Below are positions 1-5,262 of a stretch of DNA of 7,234 bases, piece after piece. Numbering within the stretch: position 1 is the stretch's first letter; every line of letters begins with the position of its first letter. The DNA comes from UBA73 sp964364885 (GTDB taxonomy: Archaea; Nanobdellota; Nanobdellia; Pacearchaeales; GW2011-AR1): the NCBI GenBank assembly GCA_964364885.1, contig CAYIOA010000041.1:1-7234 (forward strand). Direction: 5' to 3'. The notes under the pieces were generated by a model that was not told the origin of the DNA, searched no databases, and worked only from the letters and a program-made list of their open reading frames with translations. A program made the position numbers and the translations under genes.

Positions 1-505
1 GTTTTGATGTAAGCTCTGCGAGTCTTTCAGCACCTTCTTCTCCATGAGCCCATGCTTGAATGTAAGGATGTTTTGCTACTTGCGTCCATTCAATTACGCC
101 AGGTCTAATATACTCAAAAGGAACTTGCGCGTAACTATCTCTGAGTCTTAATAATAGATTTTGCGTGTCTATTTCACTATTTTCGTCAAATTCAGGATAG
201 TCAATGAAATGGGCTAATTGTGTTTTCGGAACATATAAAATTCCGGTAAACCCTCTAAAATAATTTTCTCTCATTGTTTCTGTTACTTCTTGCTCTTCTC
301 TTTCTCCTCCTCCATACATAGCTTCTGCGAAGATAGCTAACTCTTTTGAGGTTGGCTCTTGCAAATTATCTTGTCTTATTTGCTCTCTCAAAGTTTTAGC
401 ATTTGCAGGACCATAGAATGGATATGCAACAGTCAGGGTTCCATCGGAATATGAAATATCTATTTCTGTTCTTTCTCTTCCTCGTCTTATTATTGCTTTT
501 GTCAT
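1..505 (-). CDS. Hypothetical protein, C-terminus cut by window edge
   Basis: An open frame of 168 codons runs from an ATG at 505 to the left edge without a stop, so the C-terminus is missing. The protein starts MTKAIIRRGRERTEIDISY and contains the segments TLTVAYPFYGP (about residues 23-33) and YFRGFTGILYVP. The last visible residues include GEEGAERLAELTSK. There is no signal peptide or membrane segment in the visible part, so it is probably cytoplasmic. I do not recognise an enzymatic domain. From memory, proteins with this kind of N-terminus recur in Woesearchaeota/Pacearchaeota genomes, some with a diversified C-terminus, but that cannot be tested here because the C-terminal region lies outside. 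The start is supported by a TATA-like box centred about 25 nt upstream, which fits a leaderless mRNA. The existence of the gene is well supported; its function is unknown. Confidence 0.8.
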   Translation of the reverse strand, partial: MTKAIIRRGRERTEIDISYSDGTLTVAYPFYGPANAKTLREQIRQDNLQEPTSKELAIFAEAMYGGGEREEQEVTETMRENYFRGFTGILYVPKTQLAHFIDYPEFDENSEIDTQNLLLRLRDSYAQVPFEYIRPGVIEWTQVAKHPYIQAWAHGEEGAERLAELTSK

Positions 506-526
506 GTAAACCGTGATAATTTAAGT

Positions 527-534
527 AATTTAAA
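527..534 (-). promoter_or_regulatory. TATA-like box for the 1-505 gene
   Basis: The minus strand reads TTTAAATT here, centred about 25 nt upstream of the ATG at 505. Archaeal TATA boxes sit about 25 nt upstream of transcription start, so the transcript would begin at the start codon (leaderless). The ATG has no Shine-Dalgarno, which agrees. Confidence 0.5.
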
Positions 535-566
535 TCTTGCCAGTAATTTTCATCTTTAAGAGTAGT

Positions 567-619
567 AAAAAGTAGTAAAAAAGAGCCTATGCAAATAGAG
601 AAAAAAGTGTGAACAAAAA
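567..619 (-). terminator. T-run cluster downstream of lysS/histone operon
   Basis: Directly after the stop codon of the histone-fold gene the minus strand has four T-runs of 5-6 (615-619, 601-606, 577-582, 567-571). Archaeal transcription commonly ends at such oligo-T tracts without a strong hairpin. The last two runs lie in or next to a tandem 10-bp repeat, AGTAGTAAAA twice on the plus strand (561-580). Termination here is inferred from composition only. Confidence 0.45.
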
Positions 620-787
620 TTACAAATCCCTTGCCTGGAGAGTTCTTCGACCGTTGGCTTTTGCTCTTTGAGAAGCATCTTCGAGAAGTTTTAGGACTTT
701 TTTGTTGAGTGCTTCTGGCACGTCACCAGAGACATTTAAGTCTTTAACTGCTGATCTTATTTTGCTTTTTATGATTATGTCTGTCAC
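620..787 (-). CDS. Short histone-fold protein, DUF1931-like (55 aa)
   Basis: A 55-residue frame starts with GTG at 787 and ends with TAA at 620-622. The start is chosen because GGAGG lies 4 nt upstream and no other start has such a site. The sequence has a short first helix (about residues 8-17, KSKIRSAVKD), NVSGDVPEAL leading into a long central helix (about 24-44), then GRRTL and ARDL at the end (46-55). The RRT and RD elements are the DNA-binding loop and structural clamp seen in histone folds, and AKANGR-T is typical of archaeal DUF1931-type small histone-fold proteins. It is shorter than canonical archaeal histones (about 67 residues) because it ends where the third helix would begin. 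The likely role is DNA binding or compaction as a dimer (inferred). It begins 10 nt after the lysS stop, so the two are probably cotranscribed. Confidence 0.82.
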   Translation of the reverse strand: MTDIIIKSKIRSAVKDLNVSGDVPEALNKKVLKLLEDASQRAKANGRRTLQARDL

Positions 788-791
788 TTTT

Positions 792-796
792 CCTCC
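792..796 (-). promoter_or_regulatory. Shine-Dalgarno for the histone-fold gene
   Basis: GGAGG on the minus strand, 4 nt before the GTG start at 787 and just after the lysS stop codon (798-800). It sets the start of the small gene and suggests it is translated from the same mRNA as lysS by SD-dependent initiation, in contrast to the leaderless first gene. Confidence 0.75.
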
Positions 797-797
797 T

Positions 798-2288
798 TTA
801 TTCCTTTAACGGCTTCATGAAAGGAAATAAAATTACGTCGCGGATTGATTGGGAGTTAGTTAATAGCATTGTTAATCTGTCCAGTCCAATTCCGTATCCT
901 GCTGTGGGGGGCATGCCGTATTTTAAAGCAGATATAAAATCCTCATCCAGAGGCATTGCATCAACACTGCCTTCATTAAGCAATGCTGCTTGTTCTTTCA
1001 GCCTATTTTCCTGGTCTATTGGATCGTTTAATTCGTCGTATGCCTTGATTATCTCTGCTCCGTCAATAATTAACTGGACTGTGTTTATTTCCCTAGGGTT
1101 TTTTTCATTTCTTTTTGCCAAAGCTATCATTTCAACAGGATAGTGCGTTAAAAATGTTGGCTGTATTATTCTTGGTCTTGCAACTTTTTTATATAATTCA
1201 TCTAACAAGGAGCTGTAGTGCTTGCAATTTTTTATATCAACTTCTTTAATTTTTCTGTTTAATACTTCTTTCTTTAATCTTTCATAATTATCTGCTTTGC
1301 TTATGTCTATATTTGTTTCTTTAAGTATGAAGTCTCTAAATTTAATTCTCTTAAAAGGTGTTTTAAGATTTATCTTCTTACCCTGATATTCAATTTCCTC
1401 TTTTAGATTTAATTCTTTTCTTAAATAATTAAATAGCTTCTCTGTAAAATCTATATGATACTCGTAGTTTTGGTAAGCGATGTAATACTCCAGCATTGTA
1501 AACTCTGGATTGTGCTGCCTGTCTATTCCTTCGTTTCTAAAGTTCTTGCATATTGTGAACACTTTGTCATAGCCTCCCACTATTAATCTTTTTAAATAAA
1601 GCTCTGGGGAGATTGATAAAAATAAATCTATGTCTAATGCATTAAGATGTGTTTTGAATGGTGCTGCTGAAGCACCACCGTATATTGACTGCAAGGCGGG
1701 TGTTTCTACTTCATGAAATTCTCTTTCTTTAAGAAGTCTTCTAATAGAGTCTATTATTTTCTCTCTTTTGTCAAAAACTTCCCTGACTTCAGGGCTCATA
1801 ATTAAATCCAGATAGCGCTTTCTGTATCTTTCTTCTTTGTCCTGGAGGCCGTGCCATTTTTCAGGGAGAGGAAGTGTGGCTTTTGACAGAATCTGGAGAT
1901 TTTTTACTAGAACTGACAGCTCGCCGCGTTTTGTTCTGAATATTGTGCCTTCTGCTCCGAGAATATCGCCTGTATCCAAATATTTTTTAAAAAAATTATG
2001 GATTTTTTTTGGAGTTTCTTTCTCCTGCAGGACAATTTGTATTCTTCCTGTTGAATCCTGTATTGCCCCGAAAATAATCTTTCCTATATCTCTTGACGCC
2101 ATTAATCTGCCTGCAATCTTTACATTGTCTTTTTTATGAGTTTCCGGCTTTAATTTTTCATATTTTTCTTGCAACTCTAATGTGGAATGTGTTGAGTCGT
2201 ATTTGTTTGGGTACGGATTGATTCCGAGCGACTTGAGCTCTTTTAGTTTTCTCAAACGCTCGCTTATTATCTGCTCTTCTCTGCCCAT
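798..2288 (-). CDS. lysS: Lysyl-tRNA synthetase, class II
   Basis: This cytoplasmic enzyme activates lysine with ATP and charges tRNA-Lys. The protein is 496 residues, close to the usual class II length of about 500. It has an N-terminal OB-fold anticodon-binding domain (about 55-135, with KIAGRLMASRDIGK) and the LP(E)KWHGLQDKEERYRKRYLDL linker (about 141-162). A class II catalytic core follows: motif 1 around 170-205, motif 2 FRNEGIDRQHNPEFTMLE (250-267), the lysine-site region with AEIIKAYDELNDPIDQ (411-426), and motif 3 GIGLDRLTMLL (466-476). Many archaea use the unrelated class I enzyme LysK instead; a class II enzyme is usually taken as bacterial-type ancestry and occurs in several DPANN lineages. 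The ATG at 2288 has a TATA box about 25 nt upstream and no SD, so the mRNA is probably leaderless. A histone-fold gene follows after 10 nt. Confidence 0.97.
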   Translation of the reverse strand: MGREEQIISERLRKLKELKSLGINPYPNKYDSTHSTLELQEKYEKLKPETHKKDNVKIAGRLMASRDIGKIIFGAIQDSTGRIQIVLQEKETPKKIHNFFKKYLDTGDILGAEGTIFRTKRGELSVLVKNLQILSKATLPLPEKWHGLQDKEERYRKRYLDLIMSPEVREVFDKREKIIDSIRRLLKEREFHEVETPALQSIYGGASAAPFKTHLNALDIDLFLSISPELYLKRLIVGGYDKVFTICKNFRNEGIDRQHNPEFTMLEYYIAYQNYEYHIDFTEKLFNYLRKELNLKEEIEYQGKKINLKTPFKRIKFRDFILKETNIDISKADNYERLKKEVLNRKIKEVDIKNCKHYSSLLDELYKKVARPRIIQPTFLTHYPVEMIALAKRNEKNPREINTVQLIIDGAEIIKAYDELNDPIDQENRLKEQAALLNEGSVDAMPLDEDFISALKYGMPPTAGYGIGLDRLTMLLTNSQSIRDVILFPFMKPLKE

Positions 2289-2309
2289 TTTTAAACTAGC
2301 AGAGGGGCA

Positions 2310-2317
2310 TTTATATA
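2310..2317 (-). promoter_or_regulatory. TATA box for lysS
   Basis: The minus strand reads TATATAAA here, inside AAGTATATAAAT, centred about 25 nt before the lysS ATG at 2288. This predicts transcription start at or next to the start codon. It lies in the 116-bp region between the divergent lysS and acidic-protein genes. Confidence 0.7.
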
Positions 2318-2365
2318 CTTTATTTAATCCTCATATTTTAACATGAAAATTCAAGAGAAATAAAG

Positions 2366-2373
2366 TTTAAATA
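2366..2373 (+). promoter_or_regulatory. TATA box for the acidic microprotein
   Basis: The plus strand reads TTTAAATA, centred 35 nt before the ATG at 2405. Transcription would start near 2394-2395, giving a leader of about 10 nt that consists almost wholly of the Shine-Dalgarno at 2395-2401. Confidence 0.6.
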
Positions 2374-2394
2374 AGGTAATTTCATGCTTTGTGC

Positions 2395-2401
2395 GGGGGT
2401 G
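2395..2401 (+). promoter_or_regulatory. Shine-Dalgarno for the acidic microprotein
   Basis: GGGGGTG, one mismatch from GGAGGTG, 3 nt before the ATG at 2405. It selects this ATG over an in-frame ATG at 2384, which would lie upstream of the predicted transcription start. Confidence 0.6.
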
Positions 2402-2404
2402 TCT

Positions 2405-2506
2405 ATGAACTTTGAAAAAGGCGAGGAGTCTGATCATGATGATGATTGGGAAGATGATGATGAAGACTCTGAAGACGAAGATGAAGACGAAGAGTTGGGG
2501 GAATAA
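2405..2506 (+). CDS. Highly acidic 33-residue microprotein
   Basis: The frame ATG 2405 to TAA 2504-2506 encodes 33 residues. It begins MNFEKGEESDHDDDWEDDD and continues as an Asp/Glu run ending ELGE. I count 22 acidic residues of 33, with one Lys, one His and one Trp. It has its own TATA box and a Shine-Dalgarno at normal spacing, which is why I accept so short and simple a frame. No domain is recognisable; it would be disordered and strongly negative. It could bind basic partners such as histone-like or ribosomal proteins, or metal ions, but this is a guess. It is divergent from the lysS/histone-fold operon and convergent with the acylphosphatase-like gene 24 nt away. An alternative start at 2384 would add seven residues. 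Confidence 0.6.
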   Translation: MNFEKGEESDHDDDWEDDDEDSEDEDEDEELGE

Positions 2507-2530
2507 CTGAAAAAAGTTGTTTAATTTATT

Positions 2531-2806
2531 TTATATCTTTAATATCTTAAATTCTTTAAACTCTTGAAATTTCTCTTCTTTTTCATCTATATTCCTTATT
2601 TTAGCGTATTTAGGTCCTCTTCGGCATATTGAAGCCATTTCCTCTACATTTGAATTATCTCCTTCAAGAAATATTTCAACTCTCCCATCTTCCAACCTTC
2701 TTAAAAAGCCATAAACATTTAGGTTGTCTGCGTGAGTTTTGATAAACTGCTCAAAGAATAAGCTTTGAACAGAACCTGTAAGGTAAAGTCTAATTGATCT
2801 TTTCAT
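2531..2806 (-). CDS. Acylphosphatase-fold protein lacking catalytic residues
   Basis: The 91-residue length and pattern match acylphosphatase, a small alpha/beta enzyme that hydrolyses carboxyl-phosphate bonds. The family signature G-x-VQGVxFR-xF appears as TGSVQSLFFEQF (residues 10-21), and the second conserved segment GWVRN-DGRVEV appears as YGFLRRLEDGRVEIFLEG (32-49). The phosphate-binding arginine of the first motif is replaced by Glu19, and the catalytic asparagine of the second by Arg37. Both active-site residues are therefore absent while the scaffold residues remain, so it is probably not an acylphosphatase by the known mechanism. It may instead act as a binding or regulatory domain (inferred). 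It starts 16 nt after the DUF362 stop on the same strand, which suggests one operon. No Shine-Dalgarno is evident. The C-terminal 20 residues are rich in Lys, Glu and Phe. Confidence 0.85.
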   Translation of the reverse strand: MKRSIRLYLTGSVQSLFFEQFIKTHADNLNVYGFLRRLEDGRVEIFLEGDNSNVEEMASICRRGPKYAKIRNIDEKEEKFQEFKEFKILKI

Positions 2807-2822
2807 AGAGTCAAGTAGCTGG

Positions 2823-3590
2823 CTAGATTAATATATTTTGCTCTGCTTTTTGAATTTCAATATTTTTTTCAATAAGCATTTCATCTATAAGCTTCAAGTA
2901 AGGAATGCCTCTCCAATCTTTTCCTAGAGTTCTCGCCGCTTGTTTTTCTATCTCGACAGGCAGACCAGCCAGAATAACCTTGTTTTCTGAACTGTCTATT
3001 ATTGAAAAGTCTGGCATTTTACATCTTATTATGTCGTGAATTGAATATTTTATAGGCCATTTTCTTATTTTGCTCTTTTTTCTTGAGAATATTCCACTAT
3101 ATTTACTTGAGGGAAATGCCCCCAGCATTCCGGAAAGCGCGCCGTTCATTCCGTATTCTTCATTATCTGAAGTTTTAGCAACTGAGATTACAAAGCTCTC
3201 CTTTAATATTTTAGGATAGTTTATATACGTGAATTTCAGGAATTCCGGGTCTTCTATTTCTTCTGTCTCGGCATTATTTAAATCAATCAAGCCAAGATGA
3301 TATTTCTCAGCTAATTGCTTGTATCCTAAAGAGTCGAATAATTCAGCAGTATCTTTTCCATCGGCTCCTTCCGCTATAAATACCTCTGCAATTGGATTTT
3401 TATTTCCAATACAAAATTTTATGATTGGCTCTAAAAATTCTTTTGAGAGGGAGCTTTCCTCAGTGATAAACGGCTTTATGACTATTTTGTCATATTTTTT
3501 CAGCTCTCTCTGAAGTTTCAGCAAATCCAGAATTTTTGGAAGTGTTTCTTGATATGATTTAAATTTTATTGAAGCTCCGTTTACCATCAT
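2823..3590 (-). CDS. DUF362 domain-containing protein
   Basis: The 255-residue protein matches the DUF362 pattern. It has an early strand with an IVIKPF motif (about 36-41, family I-KPN), then EVFIAEGADGKDTAELFDSLGY (about 69-90, family EG...F...GY). LGLIDLNNAE follows, then ESFVISVAKTSDNEEYGMNGALSGMLGAFP (about 131-160), equivalent to the family segment preceding the KNLFG-like loop. There is no ferredoxin-type cysteine cluster; only two cysteines are visible. Some DUF362 proteins carry a fused 4Fe-4S domain, and this one does not. The biochemical function of the family is not established. No signal peptide is seen. The start has two adjacent ATGs (3590 and 3587), and I used the first. It probably leads a two-gene operon with the downstream acylphosphatase-like gene. 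Confidence 0.85.
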   Translation of the reverse strand: MMVNGASIKFKSYQETLPKILDLLKLQRELKKYDKIVIKPFITEESSLSKEFLEPIIKFCIGNKNPIAEVFIAEGADGKDTAELFDSLGYKQLAEKYHLGLIDLNNAETEEIEDPEFLKFTYINYPKILKESFVISVAKTSDNEEYGMNGALSGMLGAFPSSKYSGIFSRKKSKIRKWPIKYSIHDIIRCKMPDFSIIDSSENKVILAGLPVEIEKQAARTLGKDWRGIPYLKLIDEMLIEKNIEIQKAEQNILI

Positions 3591-3632
3591 TTTCTTCTGT
3601 TGAATAGGTTTTTAACCATTATTATGGTGTAG

Positions 3633-3640
3633 TTATAAAA
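3633..3640 (-). promoter_or_regulatory. Possible TATA box for the DUF362 gene
   Basis: TTTTATAA on the minus strand, 46 nt upstream of the ATG at 3590, would give a leader of roughly 20 nt. A competing AT-rich element inside GGTTAAAAACC (3609-3619) would give a leaderless transcript instead. The assignment is uncertain. Confidence 0.35.
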
Positions 3641-3682
3641 GAGATGTTTTATTCTATTACTTGTTTAGAGTAGCAACTTATA

Positions 3683-3690
3683 TTTATATA
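3683..3690 (+). promoter_or_regulatory. TATA box for the secreted-protein gene
   Basis: TTTATATA on the plus strand, centred about 33 nt before the ATG at 3720, predicts transcription start near 3712 and a leader of about 8 nt. A second TTTATAAA at 3701-3708 is too close to the start codon to serve as the main box. Confidence 0.55.
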
Positions 3691-3719
3691 TTAGTATGTC
3701 TTTATAAAAATAAAGTAAG

Positions 3720-4340
3720 ATGTTAAAGAAAAATCTTTTGTTAGGTGCGGTCTTTGTTTTGATAGCTGTTGTTTCTTTATCTATTGTAGATGCGGCTGTT
3801 TCAAAGAGGAGCATTAGTGATGTTAGAAAATTTAGCGATGATTCTGTTGTTAGAAGCGGAAGATCTTCTTTGAGAACTAATGGAAACGGCGCATTGATGC
3901 ATTTGTCTACGTTTAAACTGCAGCCAGGAAGTGCTGTAACAGTCTGGTGGGTGATATTCAATTATCCTGAAAATTGCTCACATCCTGAAGGAGCATATCG
4001 GTGCGGAGTCGGAGATTTAGAATTAGCTGAGGAAAATGACTCGGTAAAGTCCTCTGTGCTTTATGCAGACGGGACAACTATTCGAGAGAGTGGAAGAGGA
4101 GATTTCTCTGCACGTTTAAAAGTTGGAGATTTAGGAGGGGCTTTATTTGGGCCTGGATTGATTAATCCGCTCGGAGCAGATATTCATTTAGTTGTTCGAA
4201 GCCATGGAAGACTAATTCCTGGACTTGTAAAAGAGCAGATTAGCACATTTGGAGGAGGGTGTAATAATGCTCCTCCCGGAACAGGGATACCTGGGCCAAA
4301 TACATGCGAAGATCTGCAGTTTTCTGTGCATGAGCAATAG
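3720..4340 (+). CDS. Secreted protein with four cysteines, unknown function
   Basis: The 206-residue protein has a classical Sec signal peptide: MLKKN, a hydrophobic core LLLGAVFVLIAVVSLSIV, and a likely cleavage after VDA (about residue 25). The mature part is beta-rich, with LMHLSTFKLQPGSAVTVWWVIF (59-80), SSVLYADGT and IHLVVRSHG, consistent with an extracellular beta-sandwich. Four cysteines (86, 95, 181, 196) form two close pairs that could be disulfides. The segment NYPENCSHPEGAYRCG and the C-terminal GGGCNNAPPGTG to PNTCEDLQFSVHE resemble a secreted family I recall mainly from bacteria. If that is right, the gene may have been acquired by transfer; this rests on memory. It is divergent from the DUF362 gene and ends 10 nt from the convergent trmY stop. 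Confidence 0.88.
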   Translation: MLKKNLLLGAVFVLIAVVSLSIVDAAVSKRSISDVRKFSDDSVVRSGRSSLRTNGNGALMHLSTFKLQPGSAVTVWWVIFNYPENCSHPEGAYRCGVGDLELAEENDSVKSSVLYADGTTIRESGRGDFSARLKVGDLGGALFGPGLINPLGADIHLVVRSHGRLIPGLVKEQISTFGGGCNNAPPGTGIPGPNTCEDLQFSVHEQ

Positions 4341-4350
4341 CGAGAAGATA

Positions 4351-4965
4351 TTACAACCTGCCAGTTTCTTCTCTTCGGTCTAATTCATTATTAACAATAG
4401 AAAGTGTTTGCGAGGCAAAGTAAGTTCTTTTGCCTATTGATACTGACGCGCAAGTTTGTTTAAGACGTTTTAATTCTTTTGCAGGAAGACCTTTGTGGTC
4501 ACCTAAAATAAAGATGGGATCTGATTTGATGTCTGATTTTCTTATGTCTTCTCCATTTGGGTCTAATAAATATATATTTCTTTCTTGTTTGTTTAGCTCT
4601 TTAATAAGTTCTAAAAATCCTTTTTTTTCAATTTTGAATCCTGGAAAAACCTCTCTATTTTCTCCTTCCCTGTATTTGTAAAGCATTTTTTTTAATACTG
4701 CTGAAACGTTTTTTTTAGATATGTAAATTTTGTCAATGCCTGTTTTTCCTTCTGTTACTGGTCTTAATTCTAAGTGCCTTGGAGGTGTCGGTGGTCCGGC
4801 GAATATTAAATGCAGAACAATGTCTGTTCTTATTTTGTTACTAAGAAAAAACGCGGAGATTATTGTGTGAATGGCTATGTCTATTCTTCCAGACTCTTGG
4901 AGATCATCTTTGATGTAGCTCCCTGATGTTGGAGCTGTTGTTGAGTAATAGATTATTTCTCTCAT
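4351..4965 (-). CDS. trmY: tRNA (pseudouridine(54)-N1)-methyltransferase TrmY
   Basis: This SPOUT-class methyltransferase uses S-adenosylmethionine to methylate N1 of pseudouridine 54 in the T-loop of archaeal tRNAs, after Pus10 makes the pseudouridine. At 204 residues it matches the Methanocaldococcus enzyme in length and layout. Visible motifs are SGRIDI (25-30), SAFFLS (37-42), FAGPPTPPRHLEL (55-67), NIYLLDPNGEDI (130-141) and the knotted SAM-binding loop FILGDHKGLP (152-161). The final helix is ASQTLSIVNNELDRR (184-198). The family is essentially archaeal and is one of the best taxonomic indicators in the window. The ATG at 4965 has a weak TATA-like element about 26 nt upstream, so the mRNA is probably leaderless. 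Confidence 0.95.
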   Translation of the reverse strand: MREIIYYSTTAPTSGSYIKDDLQESGRIDIAIHTIISAFFLSNKIRTDIVLHLIFAGPPTPPRHLELRPVTEGKTGIDKIYISKKNVSAVLKKMLYKYREGENREVFPGFKIEKKGFLELIKELNKQERNIYLLDPNGEDIRKSDIKSDPIFILGDHKGLPAKELKRLKQTCASVSIGKRTYFASQTLSIVNNELDRREETGRL

Positions 4966-4987
4966 TGTATTGAGTGAGAAATACAGG

Positions 4988-4995
4988 CTTAAAAG
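4988..4995 (-). promoter_or_regulatory. TATA-like element for trmY
   Basis: CTTTTAAG on the minus strand is centred about 26 nt before the trmY ATG at 4965. The sequence is weak but the position matches the leaderless pattern of other genes here. Confidence 0.4.
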
Positions 4996-5093
4996 TCTAT
5001 TGATGAAGCCACCGCCATCGGAATTAAGAGTATGTTTCTGGCAAGTTTATCATTAAATTGACGTGTAGCCTAGCAATATTAACTGTAAATCAA

Positions 5094-5207
5094 AAAGTCC
5101 TTGGATGTTACCGCACACTAAAGTGTGCGGTTTGTTGGACTTTGGGATGTCCAAAGTTGCATTCATCTGCGCACTGAAGTGCGCAGTTTTCTGCAAAGCA
5201 ACTTTGG
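5094..5207. other. Two consecutive nested stem-loops in the intergenic region
   Basis: Most of the gene-free stretch 4966-5262 is unremarkable, but 5094-5207 is highly structured. Unit 1 has an outer stem AAAGTCC (5094-5100) with GGACTTT (5137-5143), enclosing the perfect 9-bp hairpin CCGCACACT/AGTGTGCGG with two loop bases (5111-5130). Unit 2 has an outer 10-bp stem CCAAAGTTGC (5151-5160) with GCAACTTTGG (5198-5207), enclosing the perfect 9-bp hairpin CTGCGCACT/AGTGCGCAG (5167-5186). The inner hairpins share GC(A/G)CACT-purine-AAGTG(T/C)GC, so they look like diverged copies. A third stem, ACTTTGG (5139-5145) with CCAAAGT (5151-5157), competes with both outer stems. Read on minus, unit 1 ends in five T's (5092-5096). 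It may be a terminator or 3' UTR of the 5263-6051 gene, a structured RNA, or a mobile or cruciform DNA element. Confidence 0.7.
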
Positions 5208-5210
5208 CAT

Positions 5211-5220
5211 AAACAAAAAG
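5211..5220 (-). terminator. Oligo-T terminator downstream of the 5263-6051 gene
   Basis: The minus strand reads CTTTTTGTTT about 43 nt after the stop codon at 5263, immediately before the structured element. A T-run of this kind suits archaeal termination. Confidence 0.4.
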
Positions 5221-5262
5221 TTAATATGGCTAGAAGTCTAATAAAGAATTGATAGTTTAAAA

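Noticed and set aside
1837..2139. Plus-strand open frame inside lysS
   Set aside because: It is antisense to the conserved LysRS domains, and I saw no supporting promoter or Shine-Dalgarno. The same applies to plus-strand frames at 817-1143, 3319-3513 and 4430-4681.
3665..3961. Minus-strand open frame over the start of the secreted-protein gene
   Set aside because: It is antisense to a gene with a clear signal peptide and TATA box, and its product has no recognisable pattern.
5001..5035. TTGATGA resembling the C box of a C/D sRNA
   Set aside because: No CTGA D box at suitable spacing and no terminal stem.
5094..5207. Stem-loops considered as a CRISPR remnant or DGR template repeat
   Set aside because: There are only two units, with diverged stems and no regular spacers. 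The sequence shares no extended similarity with the GC-rich block 5386-5487, so it is neither a CRISPR array nor the template.
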